From Virgisporangium aurantiacum (lineage in GTDB: Bacteria; Actinomycetota; Actinomycetes; Mycobacteriales; Micromonosporaceae), in contig NZ_BOPG01000011.1 of NCBI RefSeq assembly GCF_016863635.1, forward strand, positions 1-64,000: a DNA stretch of 64,000 nt. Direction: 5' to 3'. This document shows, one piece after another, positions 18,915-27,597 of this stretch. Both the position numbers and the translations under genes were made by a program. How positions within the stretch are numbered: position 1 is the first letter of the stretch; each line of letters opens with the position of its first letter. The notes under the pieces are model-generated. The model was not told the DNA's origin, did not search any database, and saw only the letters and a list, made by a program, of their open reading frames with translations.

Positions 18915-19424
18915 TTGGACAAGGACGACAGCGCACTACTGACCGAGTTTGTGACAAGCCGTACTCCCGCGTTGATGCGGGTCGCATACCTGCTCACGGG
19001 AGATCCACGCGGCGCCGAGGATCTCCTTCAAGCGGCGTTGGCCAAGACCATCGCGAAGTGGCCGACCCTGCGCAACGCCGACCCGGAGGGATACGTCCGG
19101 GCAGTGATGTACCGAGAGCAGGTAAGCCTGTGGCGGCGGTTACGCCGATACCGGGAGATCCTACGGACCACCGCGCATGAGGGGATCGAACCGGATCCGA
19201 GCAGTGATACCGACACACGGCTCACCATGCGGACGGCGTTGCGTCGGCTGCCGCCGGCGCAGCGCACGGTTCTGGTCCTGCGCTATTACGAGGACCTGAC
19301 CGAGGCCCAGATCGCAGATGCGCTGGGCTGCTCCGTCGGCACCGTGCGAAGCCGAACGCATCGTGCGATCGGCCGACTACGCCAACTGCTGCCGGACGAT
19401 CACCGCCTGGAGGTGATGCGGTGA
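18915..19424 (+). CDS. SigE-family ECF RNA polymerase sigma factor
   Basis: 169 residues starting at TTG 18915 (LDKDDSALLTEFVTSRTPAL). Region 2 (about 10-75) includes LMRVAYLLTGDPRGAEDLLQ and the region 2.4-like WPTLRNADPEGYVRAVMYRE. Region 4 (about 105-155) has LRRLPPAQRTVLVLRYYEDL and the HTH ALGCSVGTVRSRTHRAIGRL. This matches the actinobacterial 'SigE family' (SCO-type, SigM-like) sigma factors. The stop overlaps the GTG of the next gene by 4 bp, so sigma factor and membrane partner are coupled. It probably controls an extracytoplasmic stress response. Confidence 0.92.
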   Translation: MDKDDSALLTEFVTSRTPALMRVAYLLTGDPRGAEDLLQAALAKTIAKWPTLRNADPEGYVRAVMYREQVSLWRRLRRYREILRTTAHEGIEPDPSSDTDTRLTMRTALRRLPPAQRTVLVLRYYEDLTEAQIADALGCSVGTVRSRTHRAIGRLRQLLPDDHRLEVMR

Positions 19425-19876
19425 CCACCGCGTTTGAAGACCTCATCCGCTCGACCCTTTCCGAACTAGCCGAGGAGGCACCAACAGTGGCAGACCAATT
19501 CAGCCGAGCACAGCGACGGGCCCGGCTGCGCCGCCGCACGACCCTGGCCCTGGGGGCGTCCGGCGCGCTCGCCGCAGTACTCATCGCCGCGCCGGTTGCA
19601 ATCGCTGCGACCAGATCCGACAACCATCGTCCGGCCGTACCCTCGACCCCGTCGAGCAACCCGACCCCACCGCCCACGGCGTCGACCAACCCGACCCCAC
19701 CGCCCACGGCGTCGACCAACCCGACCCCACCGCCGACCGCATCGAGCAACCCGACCCCACCGCCCACGGCGTCGACCAACCCGACCCCACCGCCGACCGC
19801 GTCGACCAACCCGACCCCACCGCCGACCGCATCGAGTAACCCGACCCCACTGCCGACCGCGTCGGGGGTGCGATAG
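19421..19876 (+). CDS. Membrane partner of the sigma factor with Pro/Thr repeat tail
   Basis: 151 residues from GTG 19421. The N-terminal 50 residues are charged and cytoplasmic (FEDLIRSTLSELAEEAPTVA...RAQRRARLRRRTT). One membrane helix follows (LALGASGALAAVLIAAPVAIA). The outer part is only seven copies of NPTPPPTAS(T/S), then a short end. Position and topology suggest an anti-sigma-like membrane protein. Homologous partners usually carry a folded extracellular domain after the helix; here that domain is absent and replaced by the repeat. A WD40-like remnant encoded at 20780 may be the displaced domain (inference). Confidence 0.72.
   Translation: MTTAFEDLIRSTLSELAEEAPTVADQFSRAQRRARLRRRTTLALGASGALAAVLIAAPVAIAATRSDNHRPAVPSTPSSNPTPPPTASTNPTPPPTASTNPTPPPTASSNPTPPPTASTNPTPPPTASTNPTPPPTASSNPTPLPTASGVR
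19651..19860 (+). repeat. Seven tandem 30-bp units (coding VNTR)
   Basis: Exactly seven consecutive 30-bp units, each of the form gtcgaccaacccgacccc followed by accgcc and a variant end (cacggc or gaccgc). They keep the frame and encode (S/T)NPTPPPTA. The units differ at two or three synonymous or Ser/Thr sites. The alternating variants suggest expansion of a two-unit block. Copy number is likely unstable. Confidence 0.95.
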
Positions 19877-20135
19877 TCAGCCGGTAAGCCACCACGCCCG
19901 GTTCGTCTGACAATGATGAGCCCGGGGTCCGTGCCAGGATCGGTGTTTCCGGCTGTTCGGTTAGTAGGTCTGTCGCTGACGCTGGTTTCCAGCGATCGAA
20001 CAGGCACGCCAGTACCCTGACCGATCCCCCCATCGCCGATCCCGGTCCGGTTGCCCGACGACCCGGGACGCGGCCCACCAGCCGTTTAGGATCCTCTGCA
20101 GGAACTCTGCAAGCGCGCCGTCGCAAACTCGGCAC

Positions 20136-20783
20136 ATGCAGACACGCGTATCGATGCAAGCCCGGCTGGCGGCGGCGCTCGTCGCCGCGGCGGCGATGAT
20201 CGTCCCGCTCGCCGGACCCGCCGCCGCGGACAGCCGTCCGCGGCGCGTCGCGGACGCCCAACCCTTGAAGCTCGACGCCGCCGACCAATGCCGCGAGCGT
20301 TACATCGACGGGCACGGCGGCGGGTTCCATGCCGGCCGGACCGTCGCGGCGGAGTTCCTGTACGGCGGGAGCAACAAAGGCATGCTCCGGGCCCGCTCGT
20401 ACGGCGGCCAGGGCGACTGGGAGCGCGCGGTCATCTGCCGGAACGCCGCGACTGGGCTCTACTACCTCCAGTACTGGTTCGACCGCGACCAGCGGTTCTA
20501 CTTCGTATCGGTCGAGGTCAACTACGCCGGCGACCTCAACGGCATGCTGCGTGCCCGGGCCACATCGGTGGGCCCGTGGGAGCTGTTCTTCGCCGCCCGG
20601 CACCCGGTGAGCATCGAGGACCCGGGCAACTACCTGGGCGTCTACACGCTCCGGTCGTACCAGAACGGCAAGTACGTTTCCCACGAGTCGGGGTACCCGG
20701 GCGACACCGCCGACGTCCTGCGGGCCCGGGCCGACACGCCCGGTGAATGGGAAGGGTTCTGGCTGAATCTCCAGTCCTGGTGA
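20136..20783 (+). CDS. Secreted fascin-like (beta-trefoil) protein
   Basis: 215 residues. A signal peptide (LAAALVAAAAMIVPLAGPAAA, cut after AAA near residue 31) is followed by a beta-rich domain. Three repeats carry the fascin/actin-crosslinking pattern 'G.(L/V)LRAR(A)..(G)...WE': GMLRARSYGGQGDWERAVI, GMLRARATSVGPWELFF and VLRARADTPGEWEGFWL, each preceded by a Tyr-rich strand such as YQNGKYVSHES. Two Cys could form a disulfide. The fold probably binds carbohydrate or another extracellular ligand. ATG 20154 is an alternative start. The stop overlaps the GTG of the next remnant. Confidence 0.8.
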   Translation: MQTRVSMQARLAAALVAAAAMIVPLAGPAAADSRPRRVADAQPLKLDAADQCRERYIDGHGGGFHAGRTVAAEFLYGGSNKGMLRARSYGGQGDWERAVICRNAATGLYYLQYWFDRDQRFYFVSVEVNYAGDLNGMLRARATSVGPWELFFAARHPVSIEDPGNYLGVYTLRSYQNGKYVSHESGYPGDTADVLRARADTPGEWEGFWLNLQSW

Positions 20784-21578
20784 CCGACCCGCGGGCGTCG
20801 CGAGTCGTCAGGCGACGCGGTTGGTGCAGGCCCCACGGGCGGGCGCCGGCCCTGACCGCCGCCGCGGTGGTGCTCCCCGGGTTCTCCTGGTTCAGCGCGC
20901 TTCCCGGACCGGGTCGCGGCTCCGGCAGCACCGGGGTGCCGGCCGGCACCCCGGTGCTGCCGACCGAGTTCGCTGGCATGTCACTACTTACCGCCAGCGT
21001 GTCCGACGCGCCGCCCGGCCCGGCGATCGCGTTGTACCGGCAGGGGGCTCGGCACCCGTCTGGGCACCAGTCAGGACGTGGTCATCGGCGTGGACGGGCG
21101 CACGTACCGCCGGCTCGTCCGGGCCGGCGCAGACGCTGCAGGGATCATCGAGGTACCGGTCGCGGGCGGCCCACGTCATCGGCTCAGCCGCATCCCCGAC
21201 GGCGTCTCAGGCCTCGGCCGCCCCGGCGAGGTCCAGTTGGCGGAGGCCCTCGTCACCGGCGCCCAGGTGCGCGACCGCGACGTCGAGCGGGGACCAAGGC
21301 CCATATGGTGGCGCCTGACACTGGCGGTCACAGCACTGTTCATCGGCGCCGCAATCCTGCGCTCCGGCCGCATCCGACGAACGGGCAGGGCGCAGCGACC
21401 GCGCTTACGCCGTGCGAATACCGCGCCCGAACGGCGACGGTCACGACGGCCATCCCATCTGACTTCGGTCACGCTGGCCCCGTCTGTCCACCACCGCGGA
21501 GATACCGGACCGCACCAGGTCGAACTGATTGCAGAGGCCACGCCGGCAGCCAGCGGCATGACCTCGCCGTCGCGCTGA
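20780..21578 (+). pseudogene. Membrane-anchored WD40-like protein remnant, frameshifted
   Basis: GTG 20780 overlaps the fascin-like stop. The frame gives a basic N-terminus, a membrane helix (PALTAAAVVLPGFSWFSALP), then LPTEFAGMSLLTASVSDAPPG and PAIALYRQG. After about 21043 the sense continues in another frame: LGTSQDVVIGVDGRTYRRL, then a second membrane helix (LTLAVTALFIGAAIL). The RFAGMSLLT...DAPPGPAIALYRQG pattern is what I associate with WD40/TolB-like proteins beside SigE-family sigma factors (from memory). The extracellular propeller seems deleted to a stub. Confidence 0.5.
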
Positions 21579-22056
21579 CCGGGATGGAGGGTCGACTCAC
21601 TCCCGGACGGAGCTGGTCCGATCAGATCCTCAAACGCCGCCTCGCCGGCGTCGTCGCCGTCTCCGCAGAGCTCACCGGGCAGCAACTGGCTCAGTTGTCC
21701 ACCGCGGCGATCCCACTGGTCATCCTCGATCCGAGTGGTGCCCCTGCACCGCATGCCGTCCGTCGGCGCCATAACCTGGAACGGCGGCCTGGCCGCCACG
21801 CGGCATCTACTCGACCTGGGTCACCCCCGGATCGCGTTGATCAAAGGACCTGACGTCTACCTGTGCTGCCCGCGCGCGGGCCGACGGATACAGCACCGCC
21901 ACGGACGCGGCGGGGATACCCATCGACCCCGCGCTTCCTCGGCGCGCGACCGCCCACTCACCGGATCCCCCTCGCCTGATCCCCGTCACCGGTGAACCGG
22001 TGAAGCTCAAGCCCACCGGCCCGGCGAAGATCTTGCGGACCTCCGGCAAGCCATAG
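21500..22056 (+). pseudogene. LacI-family regulator remnant, multiple lesions
   Basis: Across three frames the plus strand still spells a LacI/GalR effector domain: PHQVELIAEATPAAS, LAVALTGMEGRLTPGRSWSD, RLAGVVAVSAELTGQQLAQL, IPLVILDPSGAP, then PSVGAITWNGGLAATRHLL and LGHPRIALIKGPDVYLC. The N-terminal HTH is missing, at least two frame shifts are present, and the C-terminal half is lost before the stop at 22054-22056. It is non-functional. Its original target was presumably a sugar-use operon. Confidence 0.7.
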
Positions 22057-22260
22057 CAGCCCTGATCCCCCGACTGAACTCACATGTGGAACAAGCCACC
22101 CCCACCAGCAGGTGCGGTGACGGAGTCAAGGGGCCAACCGGCTCCGGCCAACCTGTCCGACGACACCTTCTTCGAGACCTGGACGAGCGGCGAGGACCGC
22201 CGGCTCGCCGATCTCCCCCGAATCACTCAGGTAGAACGCGCCGACGGCCGATGAGCCGAC

Positions 22261-23466
22261 GTGGGAAAGCCCAGGTCGGAGGCCGGCGAGCAGGTCGCGG
22301 ATCTCCTTGTGACCGCGAAAAGGGCGCTGGGCCTCAGCGTCGCTTTCCTCAGCCGCCTCGATGGCACCACGCAGCACCTGGAGGTCGTCGAGTCGTCGGT
22401 GCCGTTGCTGTTCCGCGAGGGGGTCACGCGGCCGCAGGCGACGTCGCTGTGCCAAGCGATCCAGGACGGGAAGCTCCCGAACGTCATTCCCAATCTGCGC
22501 GACTTTCCCGAGGCGATGAAGTTACCGGCCGCAAGAATGCCTCGGATCCGCAGCTTCGTGTCTGTTCCGGTGGTTCTGAGCGACGGCACCCTCTACGGCA
22601 CGTTCTGCGCGGCCGGCCTCACCTCCGACAACGGCCTGAGCCAGCGCGACCGGGCGCTGATGGAGGTACTTGCCCACGCTGCGGCCGTCGTTATCGAACC
22701 CGGCGTCCGCGACACCGCCGAGCGGTCCGAGATCGAGGGCCGCATGAGCCAGGTCGTCGCAGACGGCGGACCCGACGTGGTGCTGCAGCCCATCGTCGAC
22801 ATCGCGAGCGATGTCCGGGTCGGCGCCGAGGCGCTGAGCCGGTTCCCGCGCGACTGGGGCAAGGCGCCCGACGTGTGCTTCGCCGAGGCGCACCGGGTTG
22901 GTCGCGGCCACCACCTCGAGGTCCTCGCATTGCGCGGCGCCGCCGACCTCCTCCACCGCGTCGACGGCTACGTCTCCATGAACGTCTCCCCCGCGACCCT
23001 GCTCACCGACGACTGCCAACACCTGCTCGCCGACCTGCCGCTTGACCGGGTGCTGCTGGAACTCTCCGAACACGACCCGGTCGAGGACTACGACGGGCTG
23101 AAGCGGATCCTCGCTCCGTTGCGCGGTGCGGGAATGCGCCTCGCCGTTGACGACGTCGGCTCCGGCTTCTCGTCGTTGCGGCACGTCGTACTCACCACCC
23201 CCGACGTCATCAAGCTCGACCGCGCCATCGTCGCCGGCGTCAGCACCGACCCGGTGCTGCGGACCCTGGTGGCCTCGCTCGTCGCGTTCGCGCGCGGGTG
23301 CGGCAGCCACGTCGTCGCCGAGGGCATCGAGACGGCCGACGACGCCGCGGCACTGCGCGCGATCGGCGTCGACTACGGCCAGGGCTGGCACTACGGGCGG
23401 CCCGGTCCGCCGGAGGACCTGGCCCGGTCCGTGATCCCCGCCGGGGAATTGTCGCGGCTCAGGTAG
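22261..23466 (+). CDS. GAF-EAL protein, probable cyclic-di-GMP phosphodiesterase
   Basis: 401 residues. A GAF domain (about 10-160, containing LDGTTQHLEVVESSVPL and FVSVPVVLSDGTLYGTFCA) is followed by an EAL domain (about 175-395). Catalytic-type motifs are present: GAEALSRF, MNVSPATL, LELSEHD, the loop DDVGSGFSSL (canonical DDFGTGYSSL), VIKLDRAIV and VAEGIET. Retention of the metal-binding Glu, Asn, Asp-Asp and Lys suggests activity against c-di-GMP, modulated by a ligand or redox signal sensed by GAF. The start is taken as GTG 22261; upstream frames are not convincing. Confidence 0.88.
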   Translation: MGKPRSEAGEQVADLLVTAKRALGLSVAFLSRLDGTTQHLEVVESSVPLLFREGVTRPQATSLCQAIQDGKLPNVIPNLRDFPEAMKLPAARMPRIRSFVSVPVVLSDGTLYGTFCAAGLTSDNGLSQRDRALMEVLAHAAAVVIEPGVRDTAERSEIEGRMSQVVADGGPDVVLQPIVDIASDVRVGAEALSRFPRDWGKAPDVCFAEAHRVGRGHHLEVLALRGAADLLHRVDGYVSMNVSPATLLTDDCQHLLADLPLDRVLLELSEHDPVEDYDGLKRILAPLRGAGMRLAVDDVGSGFSSLRHVVLTTPDVIKLDRAIVAGVSTDPVLRTLVASLVAFARGCGSHVVAEGIETADDAAALRAIGVDYGQGWHYGRPGPPEDLARSVIPAGELSRLR

Positions 23467-23490
23467 CCGCTCATCGCGGCCGGATCCGTG

Positions 23491-23829
23491 TCACCGATCC
23501 GGGGCGCCGCGGCGCGGCCACACGGCGGCGGCCGCGGTGAGCAGTACCGTCACCGCCAGCGCCGCAACGGTCTTGGCGAGCCGGTCGCCGCGCGCGCCGG
23601 TGCAGCGGTCATAGCCGGCTCGCCAGTAGGACTCCGGCGAATCGGAGTTGACGTTCAAGATGACCTCGATGTCAAACGCGTTGCCGCAGGCCAACTGAGC
23701 CTCGTGATCGCCGGGCCGGTCGACGGAGATAGGCAGGAACAGCATGATCAGGGTGACAAGCGCGCCGAGCGCGGCGATGGAGAAGGAGAGGGCGGAGCGG
23801 CGCTCGGATCGGGTGGCATCGATGGTCAC
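23491..23829 (-). CDS. Small membrane protein with two TM helices
   Basis: About 112 residues from GTG 23829. There are two membrane helices, FSIAALGALVTLIMLFLPI near the N-terminus and LAVTVLLTAAAAVWP at the C-terminus. Between them an external loop of about 60 residues with two Cys (AQLACGNAFDIEVIL..., GYDRCTGARG) may hold a disulfide. It ends 24 bp beyond the GAF-EAL stop in convergent orientation. Family not recognised. Confidence 0.55.
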   Translation of the reverse strand: MTIDATRSERRSALSFSIAALGALVTLIMLFLPISVDRPGDHEAQLACGNAFDIEVILNVNSDSPESYWRAGYDRCTGARGDRLAKTVAALAVTVLLTAAAAVWPRRGAPDR

Positions 23830-24080
23830 CGCGCGATCATAGCGGCGGCTGGCTGCCCCTCCAGACACCGACGAGCGGGTACCGGGTCGCCGGTGGAGTA
23901 GTACCAGCCGTCGCCTGCGGATCAAGCCGCTGGCGGCCAAGCGGTGAACGGATGTGCAGGTAAGCGGATATCGACTCGTCGATTGTCGCGTTTCACGCCC
24001 GTGCATGCGCGCATCGACCTTCACCAGATCGACACACGTTCCTACCGATTTCCGCCAGCGCGTCTCCCTATCCTGCGCTG

Positions 24081-24422
24081 ATGGTCGAACGCCGCCGCCT
24101 GTCCGTTGTAGACGGCTTCTGGGCCTTCATAGTCGGTGGCACCGCCATCACATCGACCCTGCTTGCGCTCGACCCGGTCACACGACAGGAGGACTGCCCC
24201 AACTCGGCCGGCAACGCAAGCGCATTCGACAATCCCAACTGGGACGGCTATCTCGTGCTGGCGGTGATCGTATGGTTCAGTGCGGTCTTCATTGAGGTGG
24301 GGTTACTGGCTACCTCGCGGCGCCGACGTGCAGCCGACGTCGCGCTTCGAGCAACATGCGTGCTCACCCTGACGATTCTGATCTCATGCCATTGTCTCGG
24401 CCTACTGATCGTGTGCCACTGA
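24081..24422 (+). CDS. Small membrane protein, hypothetical
   Basis: 113 residues with three membrane segments: GFWAFIVGGTAITSTLLAL, YLVLAVIVWFSAVFIEVGLL and VLTLTILISCHCLGLLIV. A loop (TRQEDCPNSAGNASAFDNPN) sits between the first two. It is similar in design to the minus-strand protein at 23491-23829 (short loop with Cys between helices), though not obviously homologous. No close operon partner. Confidence 0.55.
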   Translation: MVERRRLSVVDGFWAFIVGGTAITSTLLALDPVTRQEDCPNSAGNASAFDNPNWDGYLVLAVIVWFSAVFIEVGLLATSRRRRAADVALRATCVLTLTILISCHCLGLLIVCH

Positions 24423-24835
24423 TCGCGTGCCGCGAGCGGAACTGCGGCCGACTACGCTCAGGGCGCCCACCGGGTCGTCACTGTAGGTGAGGTAGCCGCG
24501 CCGGAACTGGCCATCTGCGAGACCGGTCGAGCCGTGGCGAGCCGGGCCCAACCAGTTAGGCCGCCAGTTTGACGACCGAACCGTCGACACGGTGCCGCCC
24601 CACATCAAACGACGCCGGGCGTGAGGCAGCATTGGAGTCGCCAGCGCCCGAAAATCGCCCGCGACATCGGCATTTTCAGCATCGCCGAGCAATGCATGGC
24701 CGGTGTTCGCTACTTCTCGCAGCCGCCCGCTCGTGGCCGACGAGCAAGTGCTGGACCCTCGTCAGAGGCGGACCTGCCGCTCGCCAATGGGTCTGCGCGC
24801 TCGACCTGGCGCGTCAAGCGAGTGGGACGTTCTGT
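24423..24835. other. Gene-free stretch left of the tRNA fragment
   Basis: About 410 bp in which I find no convincing frame. It lies between a small membrane-protein gene and a tRNA-like 3' end, which fits a worn integration site. Confidence 0.35.
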
Positions 24836-24866
24836 GTCCCCGGCAGGATTCGAACCTGCGCTCCGC
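24836..24866 (-). tRNA. tRNA 3'-end fragment (T-arm plus acceptor strand), possible attachment-site scar
   Basis: On the minus strand GCAGG-TTCGAAT-CCTGC forms a perfect 5-bp T-stem with the canonical seven-base T-loop. It is followed by CGGGGAC and A, as an acceptor 3' strand with discriminator base. Next to it lies CCCTCGCGAGGG, a perfect palindrome that could be a variable-arm remnant. I find no matching GTCCCCG 5' acceptor strand or anticodon arm in the following 100 bp, so a complete tRNA is unlikely. Such 3' fragments are typical scars of tRNA-directed integration. Confidence 0.45.
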
Positions 24867-25039
24867 CCTCGCGAGGGATCGATGTGGGCAGCGGCGAGTA
24901 GCACCTCTACCTGCACAGCTCATCGACAGCGCGGACGTTGCTGTTCGGCAGATGCTTGCGTGCACGTTGGCTGGCGGGCGAGGCAAGGAACTCCGGCAAC
25001 GACGAACCCACCGCGTCAGCGTGTTTTATCCAGGTTCGG

Positions 25040-27253
25040 TTAGGTGAGGCGGTGGGTGAGGGCGGTGTGGCGGCGGCCCGCGCTGACGGTGCGGATGGCG
25101 GCGGCGAGGGCGCGGCGGGAGCCGACGAGGACGACGAGTTGTTTGGCTCTGGTGACGGCGGTGTAGAGCAGGTTTCGTTGGAGCATCATCCAGGCGCTGG
25201 TGGTCAGGGGGATGACCACGGCCGGGTATTCCGAGCCTTGTGAGCGGTGGATGGTCATGGCGTAGGCGTGGGCGAGTTCGTCGAGTTCGTCGAAGTCGTA
25301 GTCGATGGATTCGTCTTCGTCGGTGCGGACGGTGAGGGTCTGTTCGTCGGTGTCGAGGGCGGTGACGACGCCGAGGGTGCCGTTGAATACCCCGGCTTGG
25401 CCCTTGTCGTAGTTGTTGCGGATCTGGGTGACCTTGTCCCCGATCCGGAAGACCCGGCCGCCGACCCGCCGTTCGGGCTGGCCCTCCCGCGCGGGGGTGA
25501 GTCGTTGCTGGAGCAGGGTGTTCAGGGCGCCGGCGCCGGCGGGGCCGCGGTGCATCGGGGTCAGGATCTGGATGTCGCGGCGTGGGTCGAGCCCGAACTT
25601 CGCCGGGATCCGGGTGCAGGCGACGTCGACGGTCAGCGCGGCTGCCTCGTCGGTGTCTTCGCACGGGAACAGGAAGAAGTCCCGCATCCCCGGCAGGATC
25701 GGCGGTTTCCCGGCGTTGATGCGGTGGGCGTTGGTGACCACGCCGGAGTCGGCCGCCTGCCGGAAGATCTGGGTGAGCCGGACCCGCGGGACCGTGTCGG
25801 CGGCGAGGAGGTCGCGGAGGACTTCGCCGGCGCCGACGGACGGTAGCTGGTCGACGTCGCCGACGAGGAGCAGGTGCGCGCCGGGCGGGACGGCTTTGAC
25901 GAGTTTGTTGGCCAGGATCAGGTCGAGCATGGATGCCTCGTCGACGACGAGCAGGTCGACGTCGAGGGGGTTGTCCCGGTCGTAGCTGGCCTCGCCGCCG
26001 GGTTGGAGTTTGAGGAGCCGGTGCACGGTGGCCGCGGGTTGGCCGGTCAACTCGGCGAGGCGTTTCGCCGCCCGGCCGGTCGGTGCGACGAGCAGGATCT
26101 TCGCCTTCTTCGCGGCGGCCAGTTCCACGATCGAGCGGACGGTGAAGCTCTTGCCGCAGCCGGGACCGCCGGTCAGTACGGCGACCTTGGCGGTGAGCGC
26201 GAGCCGGACCGCCTGTTCCTGTTCGGGCGCCAGGTCGGTGCCGGTGCGCTTCTTCAGCCAGGCCAGCGCCTTGCCCCAGTCGACGCCGGCGAAGTGCGGC
26301 ATCCGGTCGGCCGGGCCGCGCAGCAGCGTCAGCAGCGAACCGGCCAGGGACTGCTCGGCCCGGTGGAACGGCACCAGGTAGATCGCCGCCACCGGTGTGC
26401 CGTCGGGTCCGGGCACGGTCTGGCGGACCACGCCTTCCTCGGTGACCAGGTCGTCGAGGCAGCGGGCGGCCAGGTCGGCGGGAACGTCGAGGATCTTCGT
26501 GGCGTCAGCGACGAGCCGGTCGGTGGGCAGGTAGCAGTGTCCGTCGTCGGTGGCCTCCGACAGGGTGTACTGCAACCCGGCCTTCACCCGTTCCGGGCTG
26601 TCGTGCGGGATCCCCACCGCCTGGGCGATGGTGTCGGCGGTCTTGAACCCGATCCCCCACACGTCGGCGGCCAACCGGTACGGCTCGGCCTTCACCACCT
26701 CGATGGACTTCTCGGCGTACCTCTTGTAGATGCGTACCGCGATCGAGGTCGACACCCCGACGCCCTGCAGGAAGACCATCACCTCCTTGATCGCCTTCTG
26801 CTCCTGCCACGCCGCGTTGATCTTCGCCGTGCGTTTCGGGCCCAGCCCGGCCACCTCGACCAGCCGGCCCGGCTCCTCCTCGATGACCTGCAGCGTGTCC
26901 ACGCCGAAGTGGGCGACGATCCGTTCGGCGAACACCGGCCCGATCCCCTTGATCAGCCCCGACCCGAGGTAGCGGCGGATGCCCTGGATCGTCGCCGGCA
27001 GCACCGTCGTGTACGAGGCGACCTCGAACTGGCGACCGTACTGCGGGTGCGAGGACCACCAGCCCCGCATCCGCAGACTCTCCCCCGGCTGCGCACCCAA
27101 CAGCGCACCGACCACGGTCAGCAGGTCCGACCCACGCCCGGTCGCGACCCGGGCCACCGTGTATCCGGTCTCCTCGTTGACATACGTGAGCCGTTCAAGG
27201 ACCGCCTCCAACACCTGCGGAGCCGGCCGCGACGCGATCGACGACGGCACCAC
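25040..27253 (-). CDS. recD2: RecD2-like ATP-dependent DNA helicase
   Basis: About 737 residues from GTG 27253 (or 27250). The order is an N-terminal OB-like domain (VLEAVLERLTYVNEETGYTV), tandem helix-hairpin-helix units (SGLIKGIGPVFAERIVAHFG, VAGLGPKRTAKIN, VWGIGFKTADTIAQAVG), then superfamily-1B motors. Walker A is GGPGCGKS near residue 361, Walker B is LLVVDEASMLD, then GDVDQLPSVG and QIFRQ. The C-terminal motif is AYAMTIHRSQGSEYPAVVIPL. This is the RecD2 architecture (5'-3' helicase without RecBC) involved in DNA repair. The frame is open upstream to 27640 but those residues are noise. Confidence 0.9.
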   Translation of the reverse strand: MVPSSIASRPAPQVLEAVLERLTYVNEETGYTVARVATGRGSDLLTVVGALLGAQPGESLRMRGWWSSHPQYGRQFEVASYTTVLPATIQGIRRYLGSGLIKGIGPVFAERIVAHFGVDTLQVIEEEPGRLVEVAGLGPKRTAKINAAWQEQKAIKEVMVFLQGVGVSTSIAVRIYKRYAEKSIEVVKAEPYRLAADVWGIGFKTADTIAQAVGIPHDSPERVKAGLQYTLSEATDDGHCYLPTDRLVADATKILDVPADLAARCLDDLVTEEGVVRQTVPGPDGTPVAAIYLVPFHRAEQSLAGSLLTLLRGPADRMPHFAGVDWGKALAWLKKRTGTDLAPEQEQAVRLALTAKVAVLTGGPGCGKSFTVRSIVELAAAKKAKILLVAPTGRAAKRLAELTGQPAATVHRLLKLQPGGEASYDRDNPLDVDLLVVDEASMLDLILANKLVKAVPPGAHLLLVGDVDQLPSVGAGEVLRDLLAADTVPRVRLTQIFRQAADSGVVTNAHRINAGKPPILPGMRDFFLFPCEDTDEAAALTVDVACTRIPAKFGLDPRRDIQILTPMHRGPAGAGALNTLLQQRLTPAREGQPERRVGGRVFRIGDKVTQIRNNYDKGQAGVFNGTLGVVTALDTDEQTLTVRTDEDESIDYDFDELDELAHAYAMTIHRSQGSEYPAVVIPLTTSAWMMLQRNLLYTAVTRAKQLVVLVGSRRALAAAIRTVSAGRRHTALTHRLT

Positions 27254-27597
27254 ACCATCCTGCCCGCACCCCGCCACACGGGCAAAGATCAGCCGCCACC
27301 CGCCGACGAGCCGACGACAGCCATCGCGAGTCGGGTTCCATCCGACAATGTCGGGGCCGTGCGGTGTAGGCCCGTATGCCCACCGCGATGCGACGGTCAG
27401 CCCCGGTCGACGCCGCGTGGCCGACGCGTCGTTGCGCCGTCGCGCAGCCCCCTGCGGCGCGTCGTGGCAGCGTCGGGTAGCGGCGCCACGGGAAGCGGAG
27501 CCGCGGGGAAAGGCACCGGAGCGGGTTGACGCCGGACATTGACGGTCATAAGTTTCGTCCTGTCTGGAACTTCGCCCGCGCCCCGAGGGGGACCGCA
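27254..27597. other. Divergent intergenic region recD2 / secreted propeller
   Basis: About 340 bp with long meaningless open frames on both strands, an effect of high GC. It must contain the promoters for both neighbours; no hexamers stand out. Confidence 0.35.

Noticed and set aside
19651..19860. Regular 30-bp repeats considered as a CRISPR array
   Set aside because: Units are contiguous without spacers, keep frame and encode a Pro/Thr repeat in a membrane protein. No cas gene is present.
22126..22455. 109-codon minus-strand frame opposite the GAF-EAL start
   Set aside because: Antisense shadow without motifs.
25874..27529. 551-codon plus-strand frame opposite recD2
   Set aside because: Shadow of the helicase gene, which has complete motifs on the minus strand.
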